Assembly (NCBI RefSeq): GCF_051020975.1
Contig: NW_027478162.1
Span: 1,176,501 to 1,240,500, forward strand
Reading direction: 5' to 3'
DNA from: Osmia lignaria lignaria
Taxonomy: Eukaryota > Arthropoda > Insecta > Hymenoptera > Megachilidae
DNA length: 64,000 nt
This document shows, in pieces, positions 47,601 to 61,423 of this stretch. The notes below the pieces were generated by a model that searched no databases, was not told the DNA's origin, and saw nothing but the letters and a program-made list of their open reading frames with translations. Numbering within the stretch: position 1 is the first letter of the stretch; every line of letters starts with the position of its first letter. Made by a program: the position numbers and the translations under genes.

Positions 47601-50600
47601 AAGGGGCCTGACGGACATATTTCGAGATATTTCTTCTTCTTGTTGTTCTTCCTCTGCACAGCTAAGCTAGAAGTGGCATTTGCAGCTCGCAATAGTGCAG
47701 AGTTATCTCAAAGAAAGGGGCCACGGTGTTTCTGTATCTCTATTATGTTGGTGCGTCTTCGGAACTTTTAAATATCTCGATATATCTCGAAAACTACGCT
47801 TCTGATCAAAAAATATCATAGAACATAAATTGTAGGAAACATAATTCTCTACAAAAAACGTCTCTTAACATTTTGCCATAGCTCGCTTCGTTTCCGAGAT
47901 ATTTGCAGATTCAGCTCAAAGGAACTGGCCTGACGGACATATTTCGAGATATTTCTTCTTCTTGTTGTTCTTCCTCTGCACAGCTAAGCTGGAAGTGGCA
48001 TTTGCGGCTCGCACTAGTGCAGAGTTATCTCAAAGAAAGGGGCCACGGTGTTTCTGTATCTCTATTATGTTGGTGCGGCTTCGGAACTTTTAAGTATCTC
48101 GATATATCTCGAAAACTACGCTTCTGATCAAAAAATATCATAGAACATAAATTGTAGGAAACATAATTCTCTACAAAAAAGGTCTCTTAACATTTTGCCA
48201 TAGCTCGCTTCGTTTCCGAGATATTTGCAGATTTATCTCAAGGGAAGGGGCCTAACGGACATATTTCGAGATATTTCTTCTTCTTGTTGTTCTTCTTCTG
48301 CACAGCTAAGCTGGAAGTGGCATTTGCAGCGCGCAATAGTGCAGAGTTATTTCAAAGAAAGGGGCCACGGTGTTTCTGTATCTCTATTATGTTGGTGGGT
48401 CTTCGGAACTTTTAAATATCTTGATATATCTCGAGAACTACGCATCTGATCAAAAAATATCATACTACATAAAAAGTAGGAAACTTAATTCTCTACAAGA
48501 AAGGTCTCTAAACATTTTGCCATAGCTCGCTTCGTTTCCGAGATATTTGCAGATATATCTCAAGGGAAGTGGCCTGACGGACATATTTCGAGATATTTCT
48601 TCTTCTTGTTGTTCTTCTTCTGCACAGCTAAGCTGGAAGTGGCATTTGCGGCTCGCACTAGTGCAGAGTTATCTCAAAGAAAGGGGCCACGGTGTTTCTG
48701 TATCCCTATTATGTTGGTGCGGCTTCGGAACTTTTAAATATCTCGATATATCTCGAAAACTACGCTTCTGATCAAAAAATATCATAGAACATAAATTGTA
48801 GGAAACATAATTCTCTACAAAAAACGTCTCTAAACATTTTGCCATAGCTCGCTTCGTTTCCGAGATATTTGCAGATTCAGCTCAAAGGAACTGGCCTGAC
48901 GGACATATTTCGAGATATTTCTTCTTCTTGTTGTTCTTCTTCTGCGCAGCTAAGCTGGAAGTGGCATTTACAGCTCGCAATAGTGCAGAGTTATCTCAAA
49001 GAAAGTGGCCATGGTGTTTCTGTATCTCTATTATGTTGGTGCGGCTTCGGAACTTTTAAATATCTTGATATATCTCGAGAACTACGCATCTGATCAAAAA
49101 ATATCATAGAACATAAAAAGTAGGAAACCTAATTCTCTACAAAAAAGGTCTCTTAACATTTTGCCATAGCTCGCTTCGTTTCCGAGATATTTGCAGATTT
49201 ATCTCAAGGGAAGGGGCCTGACGGACATATTTCGAGATATTTCTTCTTCTTGTTGTTCTTCTTCTGCACAGCTAAGCTGGAAGTGGCATTTGCGGCTCGC
49301 ACTAGTGCAGAGTTATCTCAAAGAAAGGGGCCACGGTGTTTCTGTATCCCTATTATGTTGGTGCGGCTTCGGAACTTTTAAATATCTCGATATATCTCGA
49401 AAACTACGCTTCTGATCAAAAAATATCATAGAACATAAATTGTAGGAAACATAATTCTCTACAAAAAACGTCTCTTAACATTTTGCTATAGCTCGCTTCG
49501 TTTCCGAGATATTTGCAGATTCAGCTCAAAGGAACTGGCCTGACGGACATATTTCGAGATATTTCTTCTTCTTGTTGTTCTTCTTCTGCACAGCTAAGCT
49601 GGAAGTGGCATTTGCGGCTCGCACTAGTGCAGAGTTATCTCAAAGAAAGGGGCCACGGTGTTTCTGTATCCCTATTATGTTGGTGCGGCTTCGGAACTTT
49701 TAAATATCTCGATATATCTCGAAAACTACGCTTCTGATCAAAAAATATCATAGAACATAAATTGTAGGAAACATAATTCTCTACAAAAAACGTCTCTTAA
49801 CATTTTGCCATAGCTCGCTTCGTTTCCGAGATATTTGCAGATTCAGCTCAAAGGAACTGGCCTGACGGACATATTTCGAGATATTTCTTCTTCTTGTTGT
49901 TCTTCCTCTGCACAGCTAAGCTGGAAGTGGCATTTGCAGCTCGCAATAGTGCAGAGTTATCTCAAAGAAAGGGGCCACGGTGTTTCTGTATCTCTATTAT
50001 GTTGGTGCGGCTTCGGAACTTTTAAATATCTTGATATATCTCGAGAACTACGCCTCTGATCGAAAAATATCATAGAACATAAAAAGTAGGAAACTTAATT
50101 CTCTACCAAAAAGGTCTCTTAACATTTTGCCATAGCTCGCTTCGTTTCCGAGATATTTGCAGATTTATCTCAAGGGAAGGGGCCTGACGGACATATTTCG
50201 AGATATTTCTTCTTCTTGTTGTTCTTCCTCTGCACAGCTAAGCTGGAAGTGGCATTTGCAGCTCGCAATAGTGCAGAGTTATCTCAAAGAAAGGGGCCAC
50301 GGTGTTTCTGTATCTCTATTATGTTGGTGCGGCTTCGGAACTTTTAAATATCTTGATATATCTCGAGAACTACGCATCTGATCAAAAAATATCATGGAAC
50401 ATCAAAAGTAGGAAACTTAATTCTCTACAAAAAAGGTCTCTTAACATTTTGCCATAGCTCGCTTCGTTTCCGAGATATTTGCAGATTTATCTCAAGGGAA
50501 GGGGCCTGACGGACATATTTCGAGATATTTCTTCTTCTTGTTGTTCTTCTTCTGCACAGCTAAACTGGAAGTGGCATTTCCAGCTCGCAATAGTGCAGAG

Positions 50601-53376
50601 TTATCCCAAAGAAAGGGGCCACGATGTTTCTGTATCTCTATTATGTTGGTGCGGCTTCGGAACTTTTAAGTATCTCGATATATCTCGAAAACTACGCTTC
50701 TGATCAAAAAATATCATAGAACATAAATTGTAGGAAACATAATTCTCTACAAAAAAGGTCTCTTAACATTTTGCCATAGCTCGCTTCGTTTCCGAGATAT
50801 TTGCAGATTTATCTCAAGGGAAGGGGCCTGACGGACATATTTCGAGATATTTCTTCTTCTTGTTGTTCTTCTTCTGCACAGCTAAGCTGGAAGTGGCATT
50901 TGCAGCGCGCAATAGTGCAGAGTTATCTCAAAGAAAGGGGCCACGGTGTTTCTGTATCTCTATTATGTTGGTGGGGCTTCGGAACTTTTAAATATCTTGA
51001 TATATCTCGAGAACTACGCATCTGATCAAAAAATATCATACTACATAAAAAGTAGGAAACTTAATTCTCTACAAGAAAGGTCTCTAAACATTTTGCCATA
51101 GCTCGCTTCGTTTCCGAGATATTTGCAGATATATCTCAAGGGAAGGGGCCTGACGGACATATTTCGAGATATTTCTTCTTCTTGTTGTTCTTCTTCTGCA
51201 CAGCTAAGCTGGAAGTGGCATTTGCAGCTCGCAATAGTGCAGAGTTATCTCAAAGAGAGGGGCCACGGTGTTTCTGTATCTCTATTATGTTGGTGCGGCT
51301 TCGGAACTTTTAAGTATCTTGATCTATCTCGAGAACTACGCATCTGATCAAAAAATATCATAGAAGATAAAAAGTAGGAAACTTAATTCTCTACAAAAAA
51401 GGTCTCTTAACATTTCGCCATAGCTCGCTTCGTTTCCGAGATATTTGCAGATTTATCTCAAGGGAAGGGGCCTGTCGGACATATTTCGAGATATTTCTTC
51501 TTCTTGTTGCTCTTCTTCTGCACAGCTAAGCTGGAAGTGGCATTTGCGACTCGCACTAGTGCAGAGTTATCTGAAAGAAAGGGGCCACGGTGTTTCTGTA
51601 TCTCTATTATGTTGGTGCGGCTTCGGAACTTTTAAATATCTCGATATATCTCGAAAACTACGCTTCTGATCAAAAAATATCATACAACATAAATTGTAGG
51701 AAACATAATTCTCTACAAAAAACGTCTCTTAACATTTTGCCATAGCTCGCTTCGTTTCCGAGATATTTGCAGATTTATCTCAAGGGAAGTGGCCTGACGG
51801 ACACATTTCGAGATATTTCTTCTTCTTGTTGTTCTTCTTCTGCACAGCTAAGCTGGAAGTGGCATTTGCGGCTCGCACTAGTGCAGAGTTATCTCAAAGA
51901 AAGGGGCCACGGTGTTTCTGTATCCCTATTATGTTGGTGCGGCTTCGGAACTTTTAAATATCTTGATATATCTCGAGAACTACGCATCTGATCAAAAAAT
52001 ATCATAGAACATAAAAAGTAGGAAACCTAATTCTCTACAAAAAAGGTCTCTTAACATTTTGCCATAGCTCTCTTCGTTTCCGAGATATTTGCAGATTTAT
52101 CTCAAGGGAAGGGGCCTGACGGACATATTTCGAGATATTTCTTCTTCTTGTTGTTCTTCTTCTGTACAGCTAAGCTGAAAGTGGCATTTGCAGCTCGCAA
52201 TAGTGCAGAGTTATCTCAAAGAAAGGGGCCACGGTGTTTCTGTATCCCTATTATGTTGGTGCGGCTTCGGAACTTTTAAATATCTTGATATATCTCGAGA
52301 ACTACGCATCCGATCAAAAAATATCATAGAACATAAAAAGTAGGAAACTTAATTCTCTACAAAAAAGGTCGCTTAACATTTTGCCATAGCTCGCTTCGTT
52401 TCCGAGATATTTGCATATTTATCTCAAGGGAAGGGGCCTGACGGACATATTTCGAGATATTTCTTCTTCTTGTTGTTCTTCCACTGCACAGCTAAGCTGG
52501 AAGTGGCATTTGCAGCTCGCAATAGTGCAGAGTTATCTCAAAGAAAGGGGCCACGGTGTTTCTGTATCTCTATTATGTTGGTGCGGCTTCGGAACTTTTG
52601 AATATCTTGATATATCTCGAGAACTACGCATCTGATCAAAAAATATCATAGAACATAAAAAGTAGGAAACTTAATTCTCTACAAAAAAGGTCTCTTAACA
52701 TTTTGCCATAGCTCGCTTCGTTTCCGAGATATTTGCAGATTTATCTCAAGGGAAGGGGCCTGACGGACATATTTCGAGATATTTCTTCTTCTTGTTGTTC
52801 TTCTTCTGCACAGCTAAGCTGGAAGTGGCATTTGCGGCTCGCACTAGTGCAGAGTTATCTCAACGAAAGGGGCCACGGTGTTTCTGTATCTCTATTATGT
52901 TGGTGCGGCTTCGGAACTTTTAAATATCTCGATATATCTCGAAAACTACGCTTGTGATCAAAAAATATCATAGAACATAAATTGTAGGAAACATAATTCT
53001 CTACAAAAAAGGTCTCTTAACATTTTGCCATAGCTCGCTTCGTTTCCGAGATATTTGCAGATTTATCTCAAGGGAAGGGGCCTGACGGACATATTTCGAG
53101 ATATTTCTTCTTCTTGTTGTTCTTCTTCTGCACAGCTAAGCTGAAAGTGGCATTTGCAGCTCGCAATAGTGCAGATTTATCTCAAAGAAAGGGGCCACGG
53201 TGTTTCTGTATCTCTATTATGTTGGTGCGGCTTCGGAACTTTTAAATATCTTGATATATCTCGAGAACTACGCATCTGATCAGAAAATATCATAGAAGAT
53301 AAAAAGTAGGGAACTTAATTCTCTACAAAAAAGGTCTCTTAACATTTTGCCATAGCTCGCTTCGTTTCCGAGATAT
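44635..53376. repeat. Mosaic field after copy B
   Basis: About 27 monomers re-use pieces of the A/B end. Units 46293-46615 repeat 43717-44039 (8 monomers apart). Unit 48225 repeats 44361 ('ttatttcaaag', 'gtgggtcttcgg'; 12 apart). Units 50801-51445 resemble 44361-45005 (20 apart), sharing 'acaagaaaggtctctaaac', 'cttgatctatctc' and 'gttgctcttc'. Units 45327, 45649 and 48547 are nearly the same monomer. QIQ-type 5' ends ('attcagctcaaaggaactgg') are common here, at 45971, 47903, 48869, 49513 and 49835. No gene was found. Confidence 0.8.
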
Positions 53377-54341
53377 TTGCAGATTTATCTCAAGGTAAGG
53401 GGCCTGACGGACATATTTCGAGATATTTCTTCTTCTTGTTGTTCTTCTTCTGCACAGCTAAGCTGGAAGTGGCATTTGCAGCTCGCAATAGTGCATAGTT
53501 ATCTGAAAGAAAGGGGCCACGGTGTTTCTGTATCTCTATTATGTTGGTGTGGCTTCGGAACTTTTAAATATCTTGATATATCTCGAGAACTACGCATCTG
53601 ATCAAAAAATATCATACAACATAAAAAGTAGGAAACTCAATTCTCTACAAAAAAGGTCTCTTAACATTTTGCAATAGCTCGCTTCGTTTCCGAGATATTT
53701 GCAGATTTATCTCAAGGGAAGGTGCCTGACGGACATATTTCGAGATATTTCTTCTTCTTGTTGTTCTTGTTCTGCACAGCTAAGCTAGAAGTGGCATTTG
53801 CGGCTCGCACTAGTGCAGAGTTATCTCAAAGAAAGGGGCCACGGTGTTTCTGTATCTCTATTATGTTGGTGCGGCTTCGGAACTTTTAAATATCTCGATA
53901 TATCTCGAAAACTACGCTCCTGATCAAAAAATATCATAGAACATAAATTGTAGGAAACATAATTCTCTACAAAAAACGTCTCTTAACATTTTGCCATAGC
54001 TCGCTTCGTTTCCGAGATATTTGCAGATTCAGCTCAAAGGAACTGGCCTGACGGACATATTTCGAGATATTCCTTCTTCTTGTTGTTCTTCCTCTGCACA
54101 GCTAAGCTGGAAGTGGCATTTGCAGCTCGCAATAGTGCAGAGTTATCTCAAAGAAAGGGGCCACGGTGTTTCTGTATCTCTATTATGTTGGTGCGGCTTC
54201 GGAACTTTTGAATATCTTGATATATCTCGAGAACTACGCATCTGATCAAAAAATATCATAGAACATAAAAAGTAGGAAACATAATTCTCTACAAAAAACG
54301 TCTCTTAACATTTTGCCATAGCTCGCTTCGTTTCCGAGATA
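53377..54341. repeat. Recurring trimer, copy 1
   Basis: Three ordered units recur. The first has 'ctcaaggtaagg' and 'gcatagttatctgaaag' (53377). The second has 'gggaaggtgcctg' and 'gttcttgttctgc' (53699). The third has 'attcagctcaaaggaactgg' with 'gatattccttc' (54021). The third unit is 321 bp because 'gatatttgcag' has become 'gatattgcag' at its right border. A further unit of the third type follows at 54342. Confidence 0.8.
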
Positions 54342-54663
54342 TTGCAGATTCAGCTCAAAGGAACTGGCCTGACGGACATATTTCGAGATATTCCTTCTTC
54401 TTGTTGTTCTTCCTCTGCACAGCTAAGCTGGAAGTGGCATTTGCAGCTCGCAATAGTGCAGAGTTATCTCAAAGAAAGGGGCCACGGTGTTTCTGTATCT
54501 CTATTATGTTGGTGCGGCTTCGGAACTTTTAAATATCTTGGTATATCTCGAGAACTACGCATCTGATCAAAAAATATCATAGAACATAAATTGTAGGAAA
54601 CATAATTCTCTACAAAAAAGGTCGCTTAACATTTTGCCATAGCTCGCTTCGTTTCCGAGATAT

Positions 54664-55629
54664 TTGCAGATTTATCTCAAGGTAAGGGGCCTGACGGACA
54701 TATTTCGAGATACTTCTTCTTCTTGTTGTTCTTCTTCTGCACAGCTAAGCTGGAAGTGGCATTTGCAGCTCGCAATAGTGCATAGTTATCTGAAGGAAAG
54801 GGGCCACGGTGTTTCTGTATCTCTATTATGTTGGTGCGGCTTCGGAACTTTTAAATATCTTGATATATCTCGAGAACTACGCATCTGATCAAAAAATATC
54901 ATAGAACATAAAAAGTAGGAAACTCAATTCTCTACAAAAAAGGTCTCTTAACATTTTGCAATAGCTCGCTTCGTTTCCGAGATATTTGCAGATTTATCTC
55001 AAGGGAAGGTGCCTGACGGACATATTTCGAGATATTTCTTCTTCTTGTTGTTCTTGTTCTGCACAGCTAAGCTGGAAGTGGCATTTGCGGCTCGCACTAG
55101 TGCAGAGTTATCTCAAAGAAAGGGGCCACGGTGTTTCTGTATCTCTGTTATGTTGGTGCGGCTTCGGAACTTTTAAATATCTCGATATATCTCGAAAACT
55201 ACGCTTCTGATCAAAAAATATCATAGAACATAAATTGTAGGAAACATAATTCTCTACAGAAAACGTCTCTTAACATTTTGCCATAGCTCGCTTCGTTTCC
55301 GAGATATTTGCAGATTCAGCTCAAAGGAACTGGCCTGACGGACATATTTCGAGATATTCCTTCTTCTTGTTGTTCTTCTTCTGCACAGCTAAGCTGGAAG
55401 TGGCATTTGCAGCTCGCAATAGTGCATAGTTATCTGAAAGAAAGGGGCCACGGTGTTTCTGTATCTCTATTATGTTGGTGCGGCTTCGGAACTTTTAAAT
55501 ATCTTGACATATCTCGAGAACTACGCATCTGATCAAAAAATATCATACAACATAAAAAGTAGGAAACTCAATTCTCTACAAAAAAGGTCTCTTAACATTT
55601 TGCAATAGCTCGCTTCGTTTCCGAGATAT
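54664..55629. repeat. Recurring trimer, copy 2
   Basis: This is the same order as 53377-54341 (units 54664, 54986, 55308). It carries 'gatacttcttc' in the first unit and 'ctctgttatg' in the second. The third unit has switched to 'gcatagttatctgaaag' in direct-repeat arm 2, a marker otherwise tied to the first unit, so exchange between neighbours is visible. Units 55630 and 55952 then repeat the second and third types once more. Confidence 0.8.
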
Positions 55630-55951
55630 TTGCAGATTTATCTCAAGGGAAGGTGCCTGACGGACATATTTCGAGATATTTCTTCTTCTTGTTGTTCTTG
55701 TTCTGCACAGCTAAGCTAGAAGTGGCATTTGCGGCTCGCACTAGTGCAGAGTTATCTCAAAGAAAGGGGCCACGGTGTTTCTGTATCTCTATTATGTTGG
55801 TGCGGCTTCGGAACTTTTAAATATCTCGATATATCTCGAAAACTACGCTTCTGATCAAAAAATATCATAGAACATAAATTGTAGGAAACATAATTCTCTA
55901 CAAAAAACGTCTCTTAACATTTTGCCATAGCTCGCTTCGTTTCCGAGATAT

Positions 55952-56272
55952 TTGCAGATTCAGCTCAAAGGAACTGGCCTGACGGACATATTTCGAGATA
56001 TTCCTTCTTCTTGTTGTTCTTCCTCTGCACAGCTAAGCTGGAAGTGACATTTGCAGCTCGCAATAGTGCAGAGTTATCTCAAAGAAAGGGGCCACGGTGT
56101 TTCTGTATCTCTATTATGTTGGTGCGGCTTCGGAACTTTTAAATATCTTGGTATATCTCGAGAACTACGCATCTGATCAAAAAATATCATAGAACATAAA
56201 TTATAGGAAACATAATTCTCTACAAAAAAGGTCTCTTAACATTTTGCCATAGCTCGCTTCTTTCCGAGATAT
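55952..56272. repeat. 321-bp monomer with 1-bp deletion and stop
   Basis: A G is missing at the right border ('cgcttctttccgag' in place of 'cgcttcgtttccgag'), making this unit 321 bp. It also has 'gaagtgacatttg', which puts TGA into the otherwise open frame. It shares 'cttggtatatc' with unit 54342. The next unit (56273) begins 'gcggatatatc', a change not seen elsewhere in the window. Confidence 0.85.
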
Positions 56273-59200
56273 TTGCGGATATATCTCAAGGGAAGGGGCC
56301 TGACGGACATATTTCGAGATATTTCTTCTTCTTGTTGTTCTTCTTCTGCGCAGCTAAGCTGGAAGTGGCATTTGCAGCTCGCAATAGTGCAGAGATATCT
56401 CAAAGAAAGGGGCCACGGTGTTTCTGTATCTCTATTATGTTGGTGCGGCTTCGGAACTTTTAAATATCTCGATATATCTCGAAAACTACGCTTCTGATCG
56501 AAAAATATCATAGAACATAAATTGTAGGAAACATAATTCTCTACAAAAAAGGTCTCTTAACATTTTGCCATAGCTCGCTTCGTTTCCGAGATATTTGCAG
56601 ATTCAGCTCAAAGGAACTGGCCTGGCGGACATATTTCGAGATATTCCTTCTTCTTGTTGTTCTTCCTCTGCACAGCTAAGCTGGAAGTGGCATTTGCAGC
56701 TCGCAATAGTGCAGAGTTATCTCACAGAAAGGGGCCACGGTGTTTCTGTATCTCTATTATGTTGGTGCGGCTTCGGAACTTTTAAATATCTTGATATATC
56801 TCGAGAACTACGCATCTGATCAAAAAATATCATAGAACATAAAAAGTAGGAAACTTAATTCGCTACAAAAAAGGTCTCTTAACATTTTGCCATAGCTCGC
56901 TTCGTTTCCGAGATATTTGCAGATTTATCTCAAGGGAAGGGGCCTGACGGATATATTTCGAGATATTTCTTCTTCTTGTTGTTCTTCTTCTGCACAGCTA
57001 AGCTGGAAGTGGCATTTGCAGCTCGCAATAGTGCAGAGTTATCTCAAAGAAAGGGGCTACGGTGTTTCTGTATCTCTATTATGTTGGTGCGGCTTCGGAA
57101 CTTTTAAATATCTTGATATATCTCGAGAACTACGCATCTGATCAAAAAATATCATAGAACATAAAAAGTAGGAAACTTAATTCGCTACAAAAAAGGTCTC
57201 TTAACATTTTGCCATAGCTCGCTTCGTTTCCGAGATATTTGCAGATTTATCTCAAGGGAAGGGGCCTGACGGACATATTTCGAGATATTTCTTCTTCTTG
57301 TTGTTCTTCTTCTGCACAGCTAAGCTGGAAGTGGCATTTGCAGCTCGCAATAGTGCAGAGTTATCTCAAAGAAAGGGGCTACGGTGTTTCTGTATCTCTA
57401 TTATGTTGGTGCGGCTTCGGAACTTTTAAATATCTTGATATATCTCGAGAACTACGAATCTGATCAGAAAATATCATAGAAGATAAAAAGTAGGAAACTT
57501 AATTCTCTACAAAAAAGGTCTCTAAACATTTTGCCATAGCTCGCTTCGTTTCCGAGATATTTGCAGATTTATCTCATGGTAAGGGGCCTGACGGACATAT
57601 TTCGAGATAGTTCTTCTTCTTGTTGTTCTTCTTCTGCACAGCTAAGCTGGAAGTGGCATTTGCAGCTCGCAATAGTGCATAGTTATCTGAAAGAAAGGGG
57701 CCACGGTGTTTCTGTATCTCTATTATGTTGGTGCGGCTTCGGAACTTTTAAATATCTCGATATATCTCGAAAACTACGCTTCTGATCAAAAAATATCATA
57801 GAACATAAATTGTAGGAAACATAATTCTCTACAAAAAAGGTCTCTTAACATTTTGCCATAGCTCGCTTCGTTTCCGAGATATTTGCAGATTTATCTCAAG
57901 GGAAGGGGCCTGACGGACATATTTCGAGATATTTCTTCTTCTTGTTGTTCTTCTTCTGCACAGCTAAGCTGGAAGTGGCATTTGCAGCTCGCAATAGTGC
58001 AGAGATATCTCAAAGAAAGGGGCCACGGTGTTTCTGTATCTCTATTATGTTGGTGCGGCTTCGGAACTTTTAAATATCTCGATATATCTCGAAAACTACG
58101 CTTCTGATCGAAAAATATCATAGAACATAAATTGTAGGAAACATAATTCTCTACAAAAAAGGTCTCTTAACATTTTGCCATAGCTCGCTTCGTTTCCGAG
58201 ATATTTGCAGATTCAGCTCAAAGGAACTGGCCTGGCGGACATATTTCGAGATATTCCTTCTTCTTGTTGTTCTTCCTCTGCACAGCTAAGCTGGAAGTGG
58301 CATTTGCAGCTCGCAACAGTGCAGAGTTATCTCACAGAAAGGGGCCACGGTGTTTCTGTATCTCTATTATGTTGGTGCGGCTTCGGAACTTTTAAATATC
58401 TTGATATATCTCGAGAACTACGCATCTGATCAAAAAATATCATAGAACATAAAAAGTAGGAAACTTAATTCGCTACAAAAAAGGTCTCTTAACATTTTGC
58501 CATAGCTCGCTTCGTTTCCGAGATATTTGCAGATTTATCTCAAGGGAAGGGGCCTGACGGATATATTTCGAGATATTTCTTCTTCTTGTTGTTCTTCTTC
58601 TGCACAGCTAAGCTGGAAGTGGCATTTGCAGCTCGCAATAGTGCAGAGTTATCTCAAAGAAAGGGGCTACGGTGTTTCTGTATCTCTATTATGTTGGTGC
58701 GGCTTCGGAACTTTTAAATATCTTGATATATCTCGAGAACTACGCTTCTGATCAAAAAATATCATAGAACATAAATTGTAGGAAACATAATTCTCTACAA
58801 AAAAGGTCTCTTACCATTTTGCCATAGCTCGCTTCGTTTCCGAGATATTTGCAGATTTATCTCAAGGGAAGGGGCCTGACGGACATATTTCGAGATATTT
58901 CTTCTTCTTGTTGTTCTTCTTCTGCACAGCTAAGCTGAAAGTGGCATTTGCAGCTCGCAATAGTGCAGAGTTATCTCAAAGAAAGGGGCCACGGTGTTTC
59001 TGTATCTCTATTATGTTGGTGCGGCTTCGGAACTTTTAAATATCTTGATATATCTCGAGAACTACGCATCTGATCAGAAAATATCATAGAAGATAAAAAG
59101 TAGGAAACTTAATTCTCTACAAAAAAGGTCTCTTAACATTTTGCCATAGCTCGCTTCGTTTCCGAGATATTTGCAGATTTATCTCACGGTAAGGGGCCTG

Positions 59201-61423
59201 ACGGACATATTTCGAGATATTTCTTCTTCTTGTTGTTCTTCTTCTGCACAGCTAAGCTGGAAGTGGCATTTGCGGCTCGCACTAGTGCAGAGTTATCTCA
59301 AAGAAAGGGGCCACGGTGTTTCTGTATCTCTATTATGTTGGTGCGGCTTCGGAACTTTTAAATATCTTGATATATCTCGAGAACTACGCGTCTGATCATA
59401 AAATATCATACAACATACAAAGTAGGAAACTTAATTCTCTACAAAAAAGGTCTCTTAACATTTTGCCATAGCTCGCTTCGTTTCCGAGATATTTGCAGAT
59501 TTATCTCAAGGGAAGGGGCCTGACGGACATATTTCGAGATATTTCTTCTTCTTGTTGTTCTTCTTCTGCACAGCTTAACTGGAAGTGGCATTTACAGCTC
59601 GCAATAGTGCAGAGTTATCTCAAAGAAAGGGGCCACGGTGTTTCTGTATCTCTATTATGTTGGTGCGGCTTCGGAACTTTTAAATATCTTGATATATCTC
59701 GAGAACTACGCATCCGATCAAAAAATATCATAGAACATAAAAAGTAGGAAACCTGATTCTCTACAAAAAAGGTCTCTTAACATTTTGCCATAGCTCTCTT
59801 CGTTTCCGAGATACTTGCAGATTTATCTCAAGGTAAGGGGCCTGACGGACATATTTCGAGATATTTCTTCTTCTTGTTGTTCTTCTTCAGCACAGCTAAG
59901 CTGGAAGTGGCATTTGCAGCTCGCAATAGTGCATAGTTATCTGAAAGAAAGGGGCCACGGTGTTTCTGTATCTCTATTATGTTGGTGCGGCTTCGGAACT
60001 TTTAAATATCTTGATATATCTCGAGAACTACGCATCTGATCAAAAAATATCATAGAACATAAAAAGTAGGAAACCCAATTCTCTACAAAAAAGGTCTCTT
60101 AACATTTTGCAATAGCTCGCTTCGTTTCCGAGATATTTGCAGATTTATCTCAAGGGAGGTGCCTGACGGACATATTTCGATATATTTCTTCTTCTTGTTG
60201 CTCTTGTTCTGCACAGCTAAGCTGGAAGTGGCATTTGCGGCTCGCACTAGTGCAGAGTTATCTCTGAGAAAGGGGCCACGGTGTTTCTGTATCTCTATTA
60301 TGTTGGTGCGGCTTCGGAACTTTTAAATATCTCGATATATCTCGAAAACTACGCTTCTGATCAAAAAATATCATAGAACATAAATTGTAGGAAACATAAT
60401 TCTCTACAAAAAACGTCTCTTAACATTTTGCCATAGCTCGCTTCGTTTCCGAGATATTTGCAGATTCAGCTCAAAGGAACTGGCCTGGCGGACATATTTC
60501 GAGATATTCCTTCTTCTTGTTGTTCTTCCTCTGCACAGCTAAGCTGGAAGTGGCATTTGCAGCTCGCAATAGTGCAGAGTTATCTCACAGAAAGGGGCCA
60601 CGGTGTTTCTGTATCTCTATTATGTTGGTGCGGCTTCGGAACTTTTAAATATCTTGATATATCTCGAGAACTACGCATCTGATCAAAAAATATCATAGAA
60701 CATAAAAAGTAGGAAACTTAATTCGCTACAAAAAAGGTCTCTTAACATTTTGCCATAGCTCGCTTCGTTTCCGAGATATTTGCAGATTTATCTCAAGGGA
60801 AGGGGCCTGACGGATATATTTCGAGATATTTCTTCTTCTTGTTGTTCTTCTTCTGCACAGCTAAGCTGGAAGTGGCATTTGCAGCTCGCAATAGTGCAGA
60901 GTTATCTCAAAGAAAGGGGCTACGGTGTTTCTGTATCTCTATTATGTTGGTGCGGCTTCGGAACTTTTAAATATCTTGATATATCTCGAGAACTACGCAT
61001 CTGATCAAAAAATATCATAGAACATAAAAAGTAGGAAACTTAATTCGCTACAAAAAAGGTCTCTTAACATTTTGCCATAGCTCGCTTCGTTTCCGAGATA
61101 TTTGCAGATTTATCTCAAGGGAAGGGGCCTGACGGACATATTTCGAGATATTTCTTCTTCTTGTTGTTCTTCTTCTGCACAGCTAAGCTGGAAGTGGCAT
61201 TTGCAGCTCGCAATAGTGCAGAGTTATCTCAAAGAAAGGGGCTACGGTGTTTCTGTATCTCTATTATGTTGGTGCGGCTTCGGAACTTTTAAATATCTTG
61301 ATATATCTCGAGAACTACGAATCTGATCAGAAAATATCATAGAAGATAAAAAGTAGGAAACTTAATTCTCTACAAAAAAGGTCTCTTAACATTTTGCCAT
61401 AGCTCGCTTCGTTTCCGAGATAT
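56273..61423. repeat. Right field with private variants
   Basis: Units here carry markers not seen to the left: 'ggcctggcgg' with 'ttatctcacag' (56595, 58205, 60458), 'ggggctacgg' (56917, 57239, 58527, 60780, 61102), 'aattcgctac', and 'ctcatggtaagg' or 'ctcacggtaagg' (57561, 59171). The block 56273-57238 recurs at 57883 (5 monomers). The four units 56595-57882 recur at 60458-61745 (3863 bp, 12 monomers less 1 bp). The trimer type of 53377 appears again at 59815, 60137 and 60458. No gene was found. Confidence 0.85.
60137..60457. repeat. 321-bp monomer with 1-bp deletion
   Basis: One base is missing in direct-repeat arm 1 ('aagggaggtgcc' against 'aagggaaggtgcc' in units 53699 and 54986). It also has 'ttcgatatatttc', 'gttgctcttg' and 'ttatctctgag', so it is among the most altered units in the window. 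The deletion shifts the + strand frame. Confidence 0.85.

Noticed and set aside
2780..58121. Minus-strand frames of 61-91 codons (for example 2780-2977, 27743-27928, 56236-56511)
   Set aside because: They appear only where a few monomer variants happen to lack stops, cross monomer borders, and read the same repeat backwards. No recognised motif.
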